Source: Eutreptiella sp. 'Long Island Sound 2002'
Taxonomy: Eukaryota; Euglenozoa; Euglenophyceae; Eutreptiales; Eutreptiaceae
Reading direction: 5' to 3'
DNA length: 64,000 nt
NCBI GenBank assembly: GCA_964036045.1
Contig: OZ038388.1
Location: 31,889,759-31,953,758, forward strand
The position numbers and the translations under genes are program-made. Under the pieces are notes generated by a model. The model had not been told where the DNA came from, made no database searches, and was given only the letters and a program-made list of their open reading frames with translations. Positions 43,401-53,190 of this stretch are shown piece by piece (position 1 is the stretch's first letter; each line of letters opens with the position of its first letter).

Positions 43401-45113
43401 TCGACCAACCGTTCCTGCCGTCTGTTCCCACCCTTCTGCACTGCCCCCCACCCCCCCCACCCCTTTGGTTGGGGCCAAGAGCGGCGCCTCGGCCACGGGA
43501 GGCAGGGCAGCCGGACCGCAGCTGCTGACCGAGCCCCTGCAGCGGCAGGTCCAGATGAGAGAGAGCGAGGGCGGACATGGAGGACTTTAAGAGGGCCTGT
43601 CCCTTGCGGTTGTGCAGCGGTGCGGCGACGGAGGGGCGCCCTGCGGGCAGATGAAGACCATGTGAATCGAATTGGCGGTCGGGATGCGGTGAGGGCGTGG
43701 ATGTGCGGTGCGGACGGCGGGTGCATGTGGAGCCCAGGGACAACACACACATGTGAGTAACCGGGGCGGCTGGTGGTCTGCGGGTTTCGACAGAAGGAGG
43801 TAGGCGCAGCGGCGCGTGCCATAGCCGCTGCACAGACCGGAGTGGCGGTGGATGGACGCGGGTGGAGAAGCAGCAACGCAGGCAGAGACGGAGGAAGCTG
43901 CAGCCACGACGCGGTCGGACACTCCGCTGGCGCTGGTTAGCCAGAGGCTGTGCTGCAACAGCAGACAGACGATCAGACTGCCGTCACCTTGGCCTTGGCA
44001 GCAGCCTATGCAAGGGCCTCCAGCTCCGTCTTGGCCTGAAGCGCCTTTGTGCCCCATGCCTTTGTTCTTTCTATTGGGTACAGATGTACAGATGGCCGGA
44101 GGTTGGCCTGACCGGACATACGGATCAGAGACCCACGAGCACAGACAAATGGATTCTCCGGGCTTTCCGGGCACCGAGGTATCAGTGTGGGTTCTGTTGC
44201 CTCGCTCGCTGTGTACCCCTGCTCTGCACTCTGCGCATTCCGCATGGGCACTCCACATGCGCGGCCCGCACTTTGCACCTTGAAATGTGCGCTTTGAACA
44301 CCGCACCGGGTGTACACATGGCACTCCGCACATCTTGAGGGTTAGGGTCACTTTGAACAATTTGGCATTTGGCTCATTTGCATGATTTGTTTTGGTTTGA
44401 ATGCACGTAGTGCTCGGCACAGACGTCCAATGCGCCGAACGGTCGAAAGCTGCATACTTTTGCCCCCCGGCCACTTCCTCAAGATGCCGTACCCATACCC
44501 GGCTGCAACACCGGTTTAAGTTATTTGCTCAGAGATTGTGGGGTTCAAGTATATCAGGGTATCAGCCATGATATTTGGGTGGAAAAATGGAAAATGAGCC
44601 ACAAGAGCTGAGTTCTGATGTTTCTCGTTCTTCCACACATCGCTGCTTGCTGCTGCTGTTCAGGCTGACAATTCAGGTATCCCCCTACGGTTGGGAGCCA
44701 GACCCCCGCCCCCTTTTGTACCCGGCGGGCAGACCCCTCAAGCCACCGAACCCACCCCGTTTCAGTCTCCTGATGTCCGGCGGGGAGCAGGTGCAGGCAT
44801 GCAGAAAGCGGATTGTTTGCAGCATCCAGATAACTAATGATGTGCCCATGTCTTTCGCTTTCGTTCCCAGGACCGAGCGTCCGGTGCTGAGGGCGTGCCA
44901 TCGCCCTGCTCCGGCGATTCAGTCGTCCGCAGATCTGTGAGCCCGAGTGTCGGATCAGGGGAGGGCGCTGTCGCTGAACCCTCTGCGGAGCAAGTGGCAG
45001 CTTCTGTAGAACAGCGAAGTGAAAGGCTGAAGGCGATGATTGACCAGGCGATGGCGGCAACCCCCACCGTTGAATCAGGTCTCGACCTGCGCTCATTGGT
45101 GATTGTGCCATAG
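26772..45113 (+). CDS. Multi-exon gene with degenerate EF-hand (ten-exon model)
   Basis: Model exons: 26772-26868, 31878-31967, 35135-35232, 38094-38302, 39288-39354, 39841-39903, 41143-41203, 42830-43038, 43198-43284, 44871-45113. All nine junctions are GT-AG and phase-consistent, giving 407 residues with no internal stop; that agreement is the main evidence. The N-terminus is basic and Ser-rich (MSFGRSSRLSPAARNKEEK). Then come charged, probably helical segments (HSWAKNAEETVQRYTEAF; GCDRVKQKAVLELWKAKQQ), a Pro-rich linker, another helical stretch and a Lys/Arg-rich segment. Exons 7 and 8 join in the middle of a Gly codon to make an EF-hand-like loop (about residues 226-237, DTQGQGSLSRSQ) with Gly-6 but without the final Glu, so calcium binding is doubtful. 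The tail is Ser/Ala-rich. Exon 10 could instead be spliced at 45078 to 45965-46014. Helical charged segments plus an EF-hand would suit a cytoskeletal or ciliary protein, but no family is recognised. Exons in the later half are less certain. Confidence 0.5.
28626..28947. repeat. Pair of related 22-bp palindromes
   Basis: At 28626-28647 and 28926-28947, sequences of the form TTTACGG...CCGTAAA (or CGGTAAA), 300 bp apart. Both are near-perfect inverted repeats with a 5-6-nt centre, and they share most positions. Confidence 0.7.
28966..29340. repeat. Direct repeat of about 45 bp
   Basis: CGACGATTATCGTGACAATG followed by GG(G/A)TTTTTGTGGCA occurs at about 28966 and again at about 29298, 332 bp apart. 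The second copy lies inside the minus-strand ORF at 29181-29774. Confidence 0.8.
29181..29774 (-). CDS. Unidentified 197-residue minus-strand ORF
   Basis: A complete ATG-to-TGA frame with a basic middle (SNERRRRNGAGAAMKTMAKR) and a protein-like segment (GAPKDMLFTFVIGAYDEQ) leading into a short block (HKNPIVTIIVG). That block is also encoded by the direct repeat copy at 28966-29000. No known domain is recognised. It sits in a long intron of the proposed plus-strand gene, so it may be an element ORF or chance. Confidence 0.25.
   Translation of the reverse strand: MCTGPTHATNMSTHHVSDTDGKLIVSPGFSASQPLIRNELPSPSNERRRRNGAGAAMKTMAKRAKVHCHALHCHVTTLLAQFASYKRPLRLLMPCGAVPCLIHTRLAWRVSQPPQVQLDRTHMIAAHMGYGAPKDMLFTFVIGAYDEQCHKNPIVTIIVGNKRFRKVVPYRETGRLGDWGAPHLEEFLALIACFKRP
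30841..30882. repeat. (CA)n microsatellite
   Basis: About 20 uninterrupted CA units preceded by GCGC. Confidence 0.95.
31055..31295 (+). repeat. Dispersed repeat family R1, fullest copy
   Basis: Contiguous version of the two halves found at 15236 and 16195: GTTCCAAAATGGGGCCATTC, CACGGTGGCATCATGAG, CTCACAATTTTCGAACCC, then TCAAAAGGCAAACAAG, TACACCCGGAAGTGCCAACC and CACCCAGCATTTATGGCA, ending in a C-rich tract. No coding capacity is evident, so it is probably a SINE- or MITE-like repeat of unknown type. Confidence 0.72.
32699..33056 (+). repeat. Segmental duplication, copy 1 (about 358 bp)
   Basis: Nearly identical to 36448-36807, from CCATGGGCCAAAACCCGAC through AAGAAGTCGGGGG. Visible differences are few (for example ATTACGCTG versus ATCACGCTG, and GACGGCG versus GACAGCG). 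One frame stays open across both copies (SKDWWDVCCGLPGQAKPPF and onward), as part of a 207-codon ORF in this copy (32465-33088) without an ATG. The flanks are unrelated, so this is a recent duplication or a short mobile unit. Confidence 0.85.
34300..34341. repeat. (GGGT)n microsatellite
   Basis: About ten GGGT units; a second tract lies at 34641-34683, with adjacent long poly-C and poly-G runs. Strong G-quadruplex potential. Confidence 0.9.
34423..34499 (-). repeat. tRNA-Asp-like sequence (probable SINE head or tRNA pseudogene)
   Basis: On the minus strand the order is tRNA-like: GGTTACCCTAGTGGTAGA (A-box region), a five-pair anticodon stem CTCCA/TGGAG, then GGTTCAGTTCC (B box). The loop is 10 nt and contains CTGTCAA, as in Asp tRNA, plus three extra bases. 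The 5' and 3' ends do not pair as an acceptor stem. I therefore do not call a functional tRNA. The adjacent sequence contains two tandem AGTGGTA(G/A)AAAGTGACAAA units. Confidence 0.5.
35649..36341 (+). mobile_element. Iteron-ended transposon, GCCGGGC family, copy B
   Basis: Starts GGGGGAACGTTAGTGCG and ends AGATTCCCCC, with TGA on both sides (35646-35648 and 36342-36344). Two 11-bp-spaced GCGCCGGGC units lie at each end (35664-35683 and about 36309-36330), directly oriented. The right array follows AAAAGTAGCGCGCC. The 693-bp body carries the C-terminal part of a DDE transposase and a zinc-finger ORF. It lies in an intron of the proposed multi-exon gene. Confidence 0.78.
35760..36142 (+). pseudogene. 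C-terminal DDE transposase fragment plus Cys-rich finger
   Basis: One frame encodes GIVPFIGRKNGTLTARQQ, then a Tyr/Asn/His segment and RAHIEQLFARLWH. This matches the end of the catalytic core in DDE_Tnp_4-like transposases: the LT-x-x-Q motif, then R-x-x-[IV]-E containing the last catalytic Glu, then F-x-R-L. It is preceded, after a frameshift near 35865, by GDFFDFEVGGHDGA, and ends at a TGA near 36006. In the overlapping second frame an acidic stretch leads to a finger with Cys pairs: VCVLCCQKR, VCDECKEHYCTECIDTHTC, ending at the TAA near 36142. Together with copy 1 at 10.6 kb, which has only the N-terminal part, the window holds both ends of such a transposase but no whole copy. Confidence 0.55.
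36448..36807 (+). repeat. Segmental duplication, copy 2 (about 360 bp)
   Basis: Second copy of 32699-33056. It is bracketed by GTC/GTCGTC trinucleotide repeats (36425-36446 and 36808-36860), as if inserted into or captured within a (GTC)n tract. Confidence 0.85.
37231..37515 (-). other. Protein-like minus-strand ORF, unidentified
   Basis: The reading frame has natural-looking composition (GSAFSAFLFGALGAFVESRE; RGLLNHCNALWSSAMQGYLQ) and a hydrophobic N-terminal half, but its only upstream start is TTG and an in-frame TGA lies just before it. It may be an exon of a minus-strand gene or a pseudogene inside the plus-strand intron. Confidence 0.22.
38935..39105. repeat. Degenerate tandem duplication
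   Basis: ACAACCAGGT(A/G)T(C/T)G followed by CCCGC, TGTTGCCTCGGGTG/CGTTACCCTGGGTG and CCAG(C/A)AGC repeats with a period near 100 bp. It lies in an intron upstream of an R1 repeat. Confidence 0.5.
39165..39262 (+). repeat. Dispersed repeat family R1, partial copy
   Basis: Carries TACACCTGGAAGGACCAACC and CACACTTACGCAGCCTTTCT, aligning with 31232-31271. A C-rich tract follows, as in the other copies. Confidence 0.6.
40389..40419. repeat. (GT)n microsatellite
   Basis: About 15 GT units. Confidence 0.95.
43752..43985 (+). repeat. Rearranged duplication, copy 1 (partner at 47264-47468)
   Basis: The first part (GTGAGTAACCGGGGCGGCTG through GGTCTGCGGGTTT) is repeated in the same orientation at 47267. 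The rest, about 150 bp (43836-43985), is repeated there as its reverse complement. The two parts are adjacent in both copies, so an inversion accompanied the duplication. Confidence 0.85.
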
Positions 45114-45262
45114 CTTGTGGCGCAGGCCGGGCCTCCGGACAGCCTCTCCTTGCGGCCCCATTCCTCGACCACGAGCTCCTCTTCTATTGGGGCTGGAGAG
45201 TGCGCAATTGCACGTTGGTCTCCGATTTCCATGCAGTCTGTGGCGTGTCTAATCGGCGTGTC

Positions 45263-45264
<2 letters not shown>

Positions 45265-45305
<41 letters not shown>

Positions 45306-45308
45306 CGC
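45265..45308. repeat. (GT)n(GC)n microsatellite
   Basis: About 17 GT units followed by alternating GC; alternating purine-pyrimidine with Z-DNA potential. Confidence 0.93.
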
Positions 45309-45754
45309 ATGTGTGCCACGGCACACGCGTTTGTGCCCACCATACCACACTTTGTGAAATTGTATTTTTTTTTCTGTGTTCTGGAGCACGTCGCCCCATG
45401 TTCTGAGTTTCGATGATGTAACAGGAGGCATACGTTGTATTTCCCCCACGTTCAAAGCATTGGGCAGGTCTCACACACACACAGACAGGCAGACACGAGA
45501 ACAAAAGGAAGGCAGAGGCATGGGGCACATGGAAGCACAGTGACAAGAAGCTGTACACGGGGGGCAATAGAGAAGAGAAGACACGAAACGAAAAGTACAG
45601 GAGCAAGAGCAGATGTGAGGGAGACGTAGAGATACGGCAGACGAAACATGAAGAGAGCAGCAAAGGCAAAGAATGCTGAAGGGGCCAGAACGCTGAAACG
45701 GAACGAAGTTGGGCAAGAGATATGAAGCAGAGGCCAGAGGGACAAAGACAGTCA

Positions 45755-45930
45755 TGTATGTCTATCTGTCTGTCTATCTGTCTGTCTGTAGGTAGGTAGG
45801 TAGGTAGGTAGGTGGGTAGGTCGGTAGGCAGGTAGGGGCGTACGTGGGTACGTACGCACGCACGCAGCATTATCTACGTACATACGTATGCGTATCCAGA
45901 TGGATGGATGGGTGGGTGGGTGGACGGACG
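45755..45930. repeat. Compound tetranucleotide microsatellite
   Basis: Successive blocks of CTGT/CTAT, GTAG, GTAC/GCAC and GGAT/GGGT repeats change motif by single-base steps. Confidence 0.9.
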
Positions 45931-45964
45931 TTGGTGTGGCCCATTCCACGCCAACCCTTTGCAG

Positions 45965-47673
45965 ACCATAATGGGATTTGGCTGCGGACGGGCTACTGTA
46001 AAGTGGCGAGGGCCGTAAGTACCATGCATACTTCTGGGCCCTCCTTTCTGCACAGAAGACGATCTCGTGCGTGTGCGCGTGCACCATCGGTTACATTGCC
46101 CGCCTATTCTCACAGAGCTAATCACGCAATTCTCGGAAGTGGTTGACGTGTCACCCAAGATTCGCAGCCCTCAACTCAGCAGAGGAACGATGAAGTGTGT
46201 CTCGAACTTCCGACACTGTTGTCCCCCTTGCCCGCAGACATGCCTTGTGGCAGTACAGGGGCACGCACACACGGACGCACACAGACGGCCGTGCGGCTCG
46301 CAAACCGCTGTTGCCCTTTGGTTCCGCCGAACCAATCCTTACAAAATGGGTCACACGCGTGCCTACGTCAGCCTGTGCCGTCCCCGCAGAGTGGAGGGTG
46401 GGTGTACCAGTGCATGGGATGGGCATAGGCAACAGCAGGAACATGGAAGAGTGGGAGCATGAACAACAATGAGAGCTTAGAAGTCCCTAAGGAAATGAGT
46501 CTTGAGACTTTGGATTTGTTAAGGAACATTGCAAACAATGTACCTTGGTGCGACCACATCATAGGCAACACATGGGCAACATGAGCGTCACGTGTGAGTG
46601 TGGTAAGCCTAAACCCTAGTATGAGGTGGTCCCTAAGTGCATGTGTGGTGGTGGTGTCACATGGTTCCTGTGGACAAGCAGATCCACATAGAGCACAGCC
46701 ACAGGCTCACACAGGACACAGAGCAAGTGATAGGGGGTGGGAGGGAGGGAGTGAAAGCGAGAGGGTCAGCGTGCGTGAAGGAGTACGTGGCCTCTACCAA
46801 GCAGGTACCAAGCATCCGTGTACCGCCCCTTTGCGCACCATGTAGCCCCCCACCCCCAAACCCCTGTCCAAGCCCGCCCTGGACCATGCCCCATGGTCCC
46901 GGGCTGCCGCATTCTTTTTGCCAGAGTGTACTATGGCCCTTTGTAATACATCCCCCACCTGCGTACCTCCCTATTACCCCCGAATGATGGGGGACACGAC
47001 TTCGTGCCGTAGCTGTTCAGAGGGTATAGTGACGGCTGCCTTGTCAGTGGCGCCGCAGGCGGCAGCGAGTGGCACTCTGAAAACACAGACTGCGGAGACA
47101 CGCAGTGGCTCAGTACGCTTTCCGAATGCACCGCCAGTTGACCCATTCCCCATGCCCATACCGCTACGAACCTTTGAGCACCTCTTTTCAAGGCTGGCGG
47201 GTCTCACCGTGGACTGCCCCTCGAGTACATCAGCGTCGACTCTTCGTGCCTATGGATTGAACATGTGTGAGTGACAGGGGCGGCTGGTGGTCTGCGGGTT
47301 TAACAGAAGGAGATGACGGCAGTCTGATCGTCTGTCTGCTGTTGCAGCACAGCCTCTGGCTAACCAGCGCCAGCGGAGTGTCCGACCGCGTCGTGGCTGC
47401 AGCTTCCTCCGTCTCTGCCTGCGTTGCTGCTTCTCCACCCGCGTCCGTCTACCGCCACTCCGGTCCGTACAGCGCTGTGTTAGGGGGGTGTGTGTGTGTG
47501 TGGACCCCAGGGCGCGCGCCCTCCCCTCTCTACGATGTTCTGATGCCCCTCTATTGCTTTGTTCCTCCCGCGGTCTTGTGGTGCAGCGATTTCCCCTTCT
47601 CCTCAGGTACTTTCGTCCGCCGCAGGAAGTGTCCCCCCACGACGGCGTCAAAGTGTCCAGAGACATATCGCAA
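45965..47673 (+). CDS. Candidate further exons (degenerate EF-hand and Ala/Ser-rich segments)
   Basis: 45965-46014 is flanked by TTTGCAG and GTAAGT. If joined to 45078 it completes ESDHNGIWLRTGYCKVARA, which has the D-x-N-G and following hydrophobic pattern of an EF-hand but lacks the final Glu. A 46118-46141 or longer segment (LITQFSEVVDVSPKI) may follow. From about 47021 an open frame (VTAALSVAPQAAASG; FEHLFSRLAGLTVDCPS) looks coding. It can be joined at 47264 to 47607-47673 (YFRPPQEVSPHDGVKVSRD) with phase kept. Joins between the second and third pieces are unresolved. These may be later exons of the gene starting at 26772, or part of a neighbour. Confidence 0.3.
47264..47468 (-). repeat. 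Rearranged duplication, copy 2 (partner at 43752-43985)
   Basis: 47267-47310 matches 43752-43800 directly. 47313-47468 matches 43985-43836 as the reverse complement, with few differences. Confidence 0.85.
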
Positions 47674-48698
47674 GTGCTTGACTCGGTGCTGTGCTGTGTG
47701 TGCCGGTGTTGTGCTGCGCCCAAACCTCCATCGTCCGTGTTCCGCCGCTGCCGGGGGGTCGCTTGTGCGGTGTGGGGGGCGAGGGTATCGGGGCCTGAGG
47801 CGTATGTCATTGCCTGGCAACAGCACAGGCTTTGCCCACCGTGTCACACCACTGGGGGAGGCATTTGGGGGGAACATGAACGTGGCGTCCCTGGTCCACT
47901 CCCCCGCATTTTCTCGGAAACGGGGGTTGTCCTGTTGTTCTGCAAATTTCCTCAACCTCCGTGCAACAGCTGTGTGCTTGCCTTTGCCCTCCACAGCTCT
48001 GAACAACCCTCGACAGCCCTCAACAACCCTCCGCACACATGGAGGTCATGGTGCGGACCCGCCGCCCGCGCGCTGCCACACGACCGCCTGGCGGGCGGTC
48101 GTTGCTTCGCACAGGGCCCCACAACGTTGAGCCATTCCATTCTGCCTCAGGAGATGGGGGCATTCTGCGGGCCCCCCTCTCGTGCATCGAGGCGGGGTGT
48201 GCGGTCTGCGTGTGCAGAACCGTTTCCTCATGCCATTGCCTCGCCCACATGTTCCGCAGAGTTTTCAGAGAGTGCCCCTCGCTGCTTCGGTGAGTAGCAG
48301 CCTAAGCCCTTCGAAGCCTGTACGGGTATGCCACATTGGCCCACCACATGTCCAAACAGCGACAAATCTGCCATCGCGCGCCGAATGCAGCTGTCGAATC
48401 GCATTGCACCGCCAGCGGGGGCGCATTTCTTGTACGCCGAGGCTCATGGGGAGGGCCTCGGGTTCAATCCACACACAGACGCCCCCAGCAGCATGCTGGG
48501 GTTCCCGGATAGGCGGGAGAGGTTGGGAAGGGCTGGGGCAGGGGGAGGGCTTTGGGCTTTGGGCTGTCCTTCCGGCTCCGAAGAGGGCATTATGGGCCCC
48601 TGGGTTGCGTCTCCGGGGAAGCCAGGCTCAGGCGCACCTCACGCACTCAGCAGCCGCGCGGCTGTTGGGCGGGGCACATGCCTCCTAGTGCAGACGTG

Positions 48699-49746
48699 TC
48701 AGTGCTGTGCTGTGTGGCTGTGCATTGGGGCTGTGGCCAAGGCCTGGCGTTGTGTCCGGTGCTGATGGTTGTATGGCTGGTTGGGCCAAACCGGTTCGTT
48801 TCCCGGAACTCCCCAGGGGGACCAAAACCTCCCGTAAGCGAGCATGGCAAGGGGGGCGCTGACGTGCCATCGAAATTGGTCCTGTCGGGGCAGAGTGTGG
48901 ACGACCGAGTCATCCCACAGCAGAACGTGATCGCGTATCGCTAGAGTGTTCAGGGAGCGAGACACGAGGCGCTGCAGAGCGTGCACTTGACGGGTGGAGG
49001 TGAGGACAAGCAGGGGGTCAGTGAGGGCTTGGATCAGATGGCCCACGGACGGGCTGCTGAGGTCGGGGGCGGACCGCGAAGGCGACCCTGGGGGCCCATT
49101 GGGCCTTGGGGGGGGGTGCTCATGGGTAGTAGGCCGCCGGATATCATATGCCAGGCCTGCTGGTGGCAGGTCATCCACCTGGCCAAAAAGGCTACAGACA
49201 GGGGCAGGATGGTGCGGCGGGATATCACTGAAACATGGGGGTTGTGGGCTGAGTGTGGACAGGTGGGGTATTCCACAGTGTCGAGCACTAGATGCAGATC
49301 TGTTAAATCATGCGAGGTGTCGACCATTGCCTTGAGGATGAGGGGCACGTGGTCGCACGTGGTGCGTCGACCCTAGTCGAGCACCAGCCCAGAGGGCGAG
49401 TATACCATCGCCCGATGAGGTTGCATGGGGGCGAGGGCGTGCTTGTTGGTCTCCAAGGCTACAGCGATAGTGGTGCCGAAGGCCGGAAGCACGCCTGAAG
49501 TGCTGTCAAGCAGGTACGCTTGCGCCTCTTGTGGTGTACCTGCCAGAAGGCGCACGAACGCCCAGTGCGCACGCAGCAAGAAAACTGGGCAAGCATGCAC
49601 GACATGTGCCCACGGGGGTCTACATGGGTGTCATAAAGTTCGCAGGTGTAATAATGCACCGTGAGGGGGGGGGGATGGAAGAGAAGAGCTCGCAGTCGCA
49701 CGGCGGTGGCGATGGGGATACGGGGGAGAGCGGAGTCCAGAAGCAA
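48699..49746 (-). pseudogene. LINE C-terminal region with decayed Cys/His motif
   Basis: Frame-shifted pieces such as HACPVFLLRAHWAFVRLLAG parallel the HLLRRCPPFFLQYLALAWRL segment of the 62-kb copy, which follows a C-x2-C zinc-binding pair. The remaining ORFs (for example 49178-48699) align only loosely. Confidence 0.5.
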
Positions 49747-49782
49747 GGAGGTGAACCCCTCGGCACACCATAGAGCCGTGTC

Positions 49783-50285
49783 CTAGGAGGCTTGACAGCC
49801 TGTTGCGCACACCAAGGAGGCGTCTTGTAAATGGGCAACACTCTGTCTAGTGTTGAGGAGCAGGCGCCCCTCACTAGTTGCCACAGCAGCCCTGCTTAGC
49901 AATGATAGGAGGGGGGCAGTGAAAGGCATGGCACCCCGGGCAGCGAGGAGGTGCGCCTCGTGCTGAAGGGCTGCTGCCGGGTGTGCTTGGCCCGTAGCGT
50001 GTTGGGCTTGCAGCCAGTAAACCTGGAAACCCAACACTGCGGTGGCTGATTGTTGGAACAGGTGGTTGGTGATAATGGGGGGGGGTGGAGGGGGGCTTGG
50101 TGTAAGCCAAGAAATATGCCTCTCCAACCCAGTCTCGCAGTAGATAGCCGGAGACTAGCTTGGGCAGCCACTCCGCGTCCGCCCGATGTGGCCCGAACCA
50201 CGAGGAAACCGAAGTGGTACATCTGCAGGACGCCCATCTGAGGGTGGTAAAATATGATACCTCCGCCTAGCGTCGTTGCTGTCAA
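49783..50285 (-). pseudogene. LINE RNase H domain remnant
   Basis: Contains VYWLQAQHATGQAHPAAALQ then HEAHLLAARGA, aligning with VWLPAQHDTG and NAEADRLADRGA of the copy at 62.5 kb. The catalytic Asp of the last motif has become His, so the domain is inactive. The following RLLLNTRQS matches RLVLNPRKA. Confidence 0.65.
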
Positions 50286-50800
50286 GGCGCCATTTGTGAC
50301 TACCCATGGGACGTACGGCCATGGCTAGGCAGAGTGGGTGACCTTGTGGATGGTGGCTTCATGGAGGAGGGGGAAAGGGTAGGTGTGTATGGATGCGCAC
50401 AGAGAGGCAAGGCGGGTGCGCGGCTCTGGTCCTTCGGAAAAGAGGGTGGGAGTCCAGAAGGTACGACACCGAAGCCCCGGTCCGTGGATTGCGGCTGACC
50501 AAGGCCTCTAGGTACGAGATGAGCAGTAGGGAGAGATTATGGTCTAGGAGGCTGTGACCTACCACGCCTACTGTGTGCAGAGGCAAGTGCAGAAATCACA
50601 CACACGTACAGGGCGGTAGTGCAAACGCCGTGCGGTATGCCTTGCGGGCATATACCCGGAGGTCACGGTGCCACGCCGGAGGGGCAAGCACCGCAGAAAA
50701 GACATAGTCCCAGCGGGACAGTGCGAAGGCCACAAAGGACCGCACCGCCAGGAGGGTTTAGCTCCTGACTTCTGACTTAGTGGTACACTGCGCGGAAGGT

Positions 50801-51470
50801 TCACAGGAGGTCGTCCAGCTTGGATGTGGGTTGTAGGGTGTGCAGTATGGGGACGCCTACTATCACGGGGGGTTCCGTGAGCGTGCGGGTCTTGAAGCAG
50901 GGGACCTCGACAGCCCGGAGAACCGGTTTGCCCCCGTCATCCAGGTTGATGAAAGAATATTCAAGCTTGTCCATGTCACGGACGCCGCTAGCGTGCACGG
51001 TGGCTTGCATACACACAGCAGTCAGCTCTGAGACCTGAGGCTTTGTGGGCTCGAAAAATGCCCTGGGAGGGCCCTAGGAGGGCCGGGGTGGTATGTGTAT
51101 GTGGCTCGGGAAGGGGAGGCTGAGGAGGCTAGCACCGAGGTGCCCTGGTATCCATTTGCGGAGAAGGGATTGCCTTGGGAGTAACCCTCGTGGGGGGTAT
51201 ATCCTTTGGTAAGCCCGTCCGCTGAAACTACTCGTATGCGGAGCTGGGCATAGAACCCTACTGCCCATGGGCCGTAATCCCACATAGGGGAGAGTATGCG
51301 GTTCATTTGGGGAGATGAGGTCGCGTTGTTTACGGAGGTAAGTGTCTGACTCATCCTAGCCGTATCGGGCTACTGTCCCGTAAACCTCCGGCGGGGAGGT
51401 GAATGGTGCTCGGCTGGACAGCGCTAGCTCTGCAACCCTCAGTTTGCTATGGTCAGCGTAGTACTCGGGG
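50801..51470 (-). pseudogene. LINE reverse-transcriptase remnant
   Basis: ORF 51354-51022 includes GYTPHEGYSQGNPFSANGYQ, corresponding to RT motif 4 (G-x-x-QG-x-[PF]-[LF]-S). After a further frameshift, 51016-50801 reads KLEYSFINLDDGGKPV and onward, like the palm-to-thumb strand with Lys-Thr-Glu/Tyr. The YxDD box is not intact. Together these place RT between endonuclease and RNase H. Confidence 0.6.
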
Positions 51471-52471
51471 GGGTGGGGGGGTAGAGGCCAGATGCCTCCA
51501 AGGTGTTGTCCCGTTTGGTCTTGGCGGAGTGCGCCTCGGAGCCGGTGACCGGGCTTTCAGCCACTACCTGGCGGTATGATGCATGAGGTTGGGGGGCTTC
51601 TGTCACGGAGCACTTTGCCCTTGTAGAGGCCGTACTGCACTAGCATGGCGGATAGGGACGGCGCCCGGAGCCACTCTAGCCCGCAGATTTTGGGACGCCG
51701 GCACACAGCCCGGGCCCGCCAGGTTGTAGCAGGCATTGGGGGGTGTTGTTGACGGCCGTGGCCTAGGACCCTGGGTGTGTGATGGAAGCCGCCATGAGGC
51801 GGTCGGAGAGTACGGGTTCATCCAAGATCGGGGCGCAACATGCCTCGCGATCTTGCGGATCCTAGGGTGTGAGGCCAAGCCGCAAAAACTTTAGCAAGAT
51901 GTCGGTGGGTAGGCGAGGTCAAAGTGACCTCGGTGAGGGCGGGGTCAAAGTATGGGAGCCAGCAGTGGGGGTCGGTGCACAACATGTCGCAAATACTGTG
52001 CGAGTCTGCAGCAGCTCATGGACGTGAGCGCGTGGCGGTCACTCTCGCCAGAATCACAGTCACAGGGGCCACGTGCAGTGCACTCCGGCTCCCCTCCCAG
52101 ACCCTCAAACCTCTCACACACATTGCTCCCAACCCCACCACCACCCTTCTCATCCCAAACGACCGCCGGATGGAGATACACGCCCAAGCGGCAGCCAATG
52201 TCCAGATTCGGCACTTGTCGCTGGACAGCAAGTGGCTCCGAGACACAGCCGAGTCTGGTCCAGAGGGGGCGAGAGGGCTTTGAAGCAGTCGATTATGACG
52301 GCTGTGGAGGGGGGGTTAGGGGACAACAACCGCCGCATAGTGTCACAAGGCGCGGGTGTAGTGGTCAAGGGGGGAGGAGAGGGATAGCCAGGCCGAGCCA
52401 ATCATGGAGGACATTAACTTGGCGGTCGGGGCGTCCAAGAGGCGCCATCGTCGGCGTTTCCAGTGGAAAGG

Positions 52472-53190
52472 CTAGTTGGTGCTGTCATGGACGTCGATGG
52501 TGGCCACCAGGCCCATGTGCGTGCTTGGGGCAAGGAGCAGAGCCGCATTGCAAGGGGGGGACGTTGGCAGAGGCCAGAAGGTGATCAATGCCGGTGCATC
52601 GCTGTACGCCATCGACCACTGTCCAGTTAGTGGGTGGGCAAGGTGGAAGGGCTGAAAGAGGTCTGGGCTCCGTGGAGCATAGTAGAGGGGGGAGGTGTCA
52701 CCATGTGCCTCGCAGTTGAAATCACCGCCGATTATGGTTGCCCGAGGGTTGACTAGCTGGGTGAGTTGGCGGATGGCCACCAGGATAGCCTTTCGTTCAG
52801 CGAAGCTGTAGCGGGGGCGTGGTGTACCGAGCCCAACAACGGGTCCCCATAGCGGCTGGTTGCAACCAGCAGCGCGAACCAATCCACACAGTCCATGGCT
52901 ATGTAATGGGCGGAGGGCCCCTTGATCATGGCCCATGCCCACAGGATGAGGAAGCATGTGCCAGTGCCTTGGGTGTGGCTGACAGCAAAGCCAAACTATC
53001 GGGGGATACAACGGCGCACATGTGCGCCCCATGTTTCCTAGTAGAGGCCGTAGCCTACGTTCAGGGACAGTAGGCAGTTTTCGAAGTCCTCACTTTTGGA
53101 CTCGAAACCGCCGAGGTTATGGCAATAAAGGTTAGTAGGCATGGGAGGGGGGGGGGTGTTGTGGAACCAGCGTGATACGGCTTTGGGGGG
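52472..53190 (-). pseudogene. LINE endonuclease domain remnant
   Basis: The first segment (about 53150-53040) reads NLGGFESKSEDFENCLLSL, like the N-terminal strand of exonuclease-endonuclease-phosphatase folds. After a frameshift, the 53032-52472 ORF contains ATIIGGDFNCEAHGD, the GDFN motif with the catalytic Asp/Asn of APE-type LINE endonucleases. It lies about 140 residues downstream, as expected. Target specificity cannot be read. Confidence 0.72.

Larger units (their letters stand above)
48690..53190 (-). mobile_element. Decayed non-LTR retrotransposon (LINE) with endonuclease, RT and RNase H
   Basis: Reading the minus strand from 53190 to 48690, the domains come in LINE order: APE-type endonuclease, reverse transcriptase, RNase H, then a Cys/His motif. 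The frame shifts many times and carries stops, so the copy is dead. It lies between exon-like segments at 47.7 and 53.8 kb, antisense to them, as if in an intron. Its RNase H and downstream part match the younger copy at 60.8-62.7 kb. Neither a 3' tail nor a target duplication could be identified. Confidence 0.78.
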
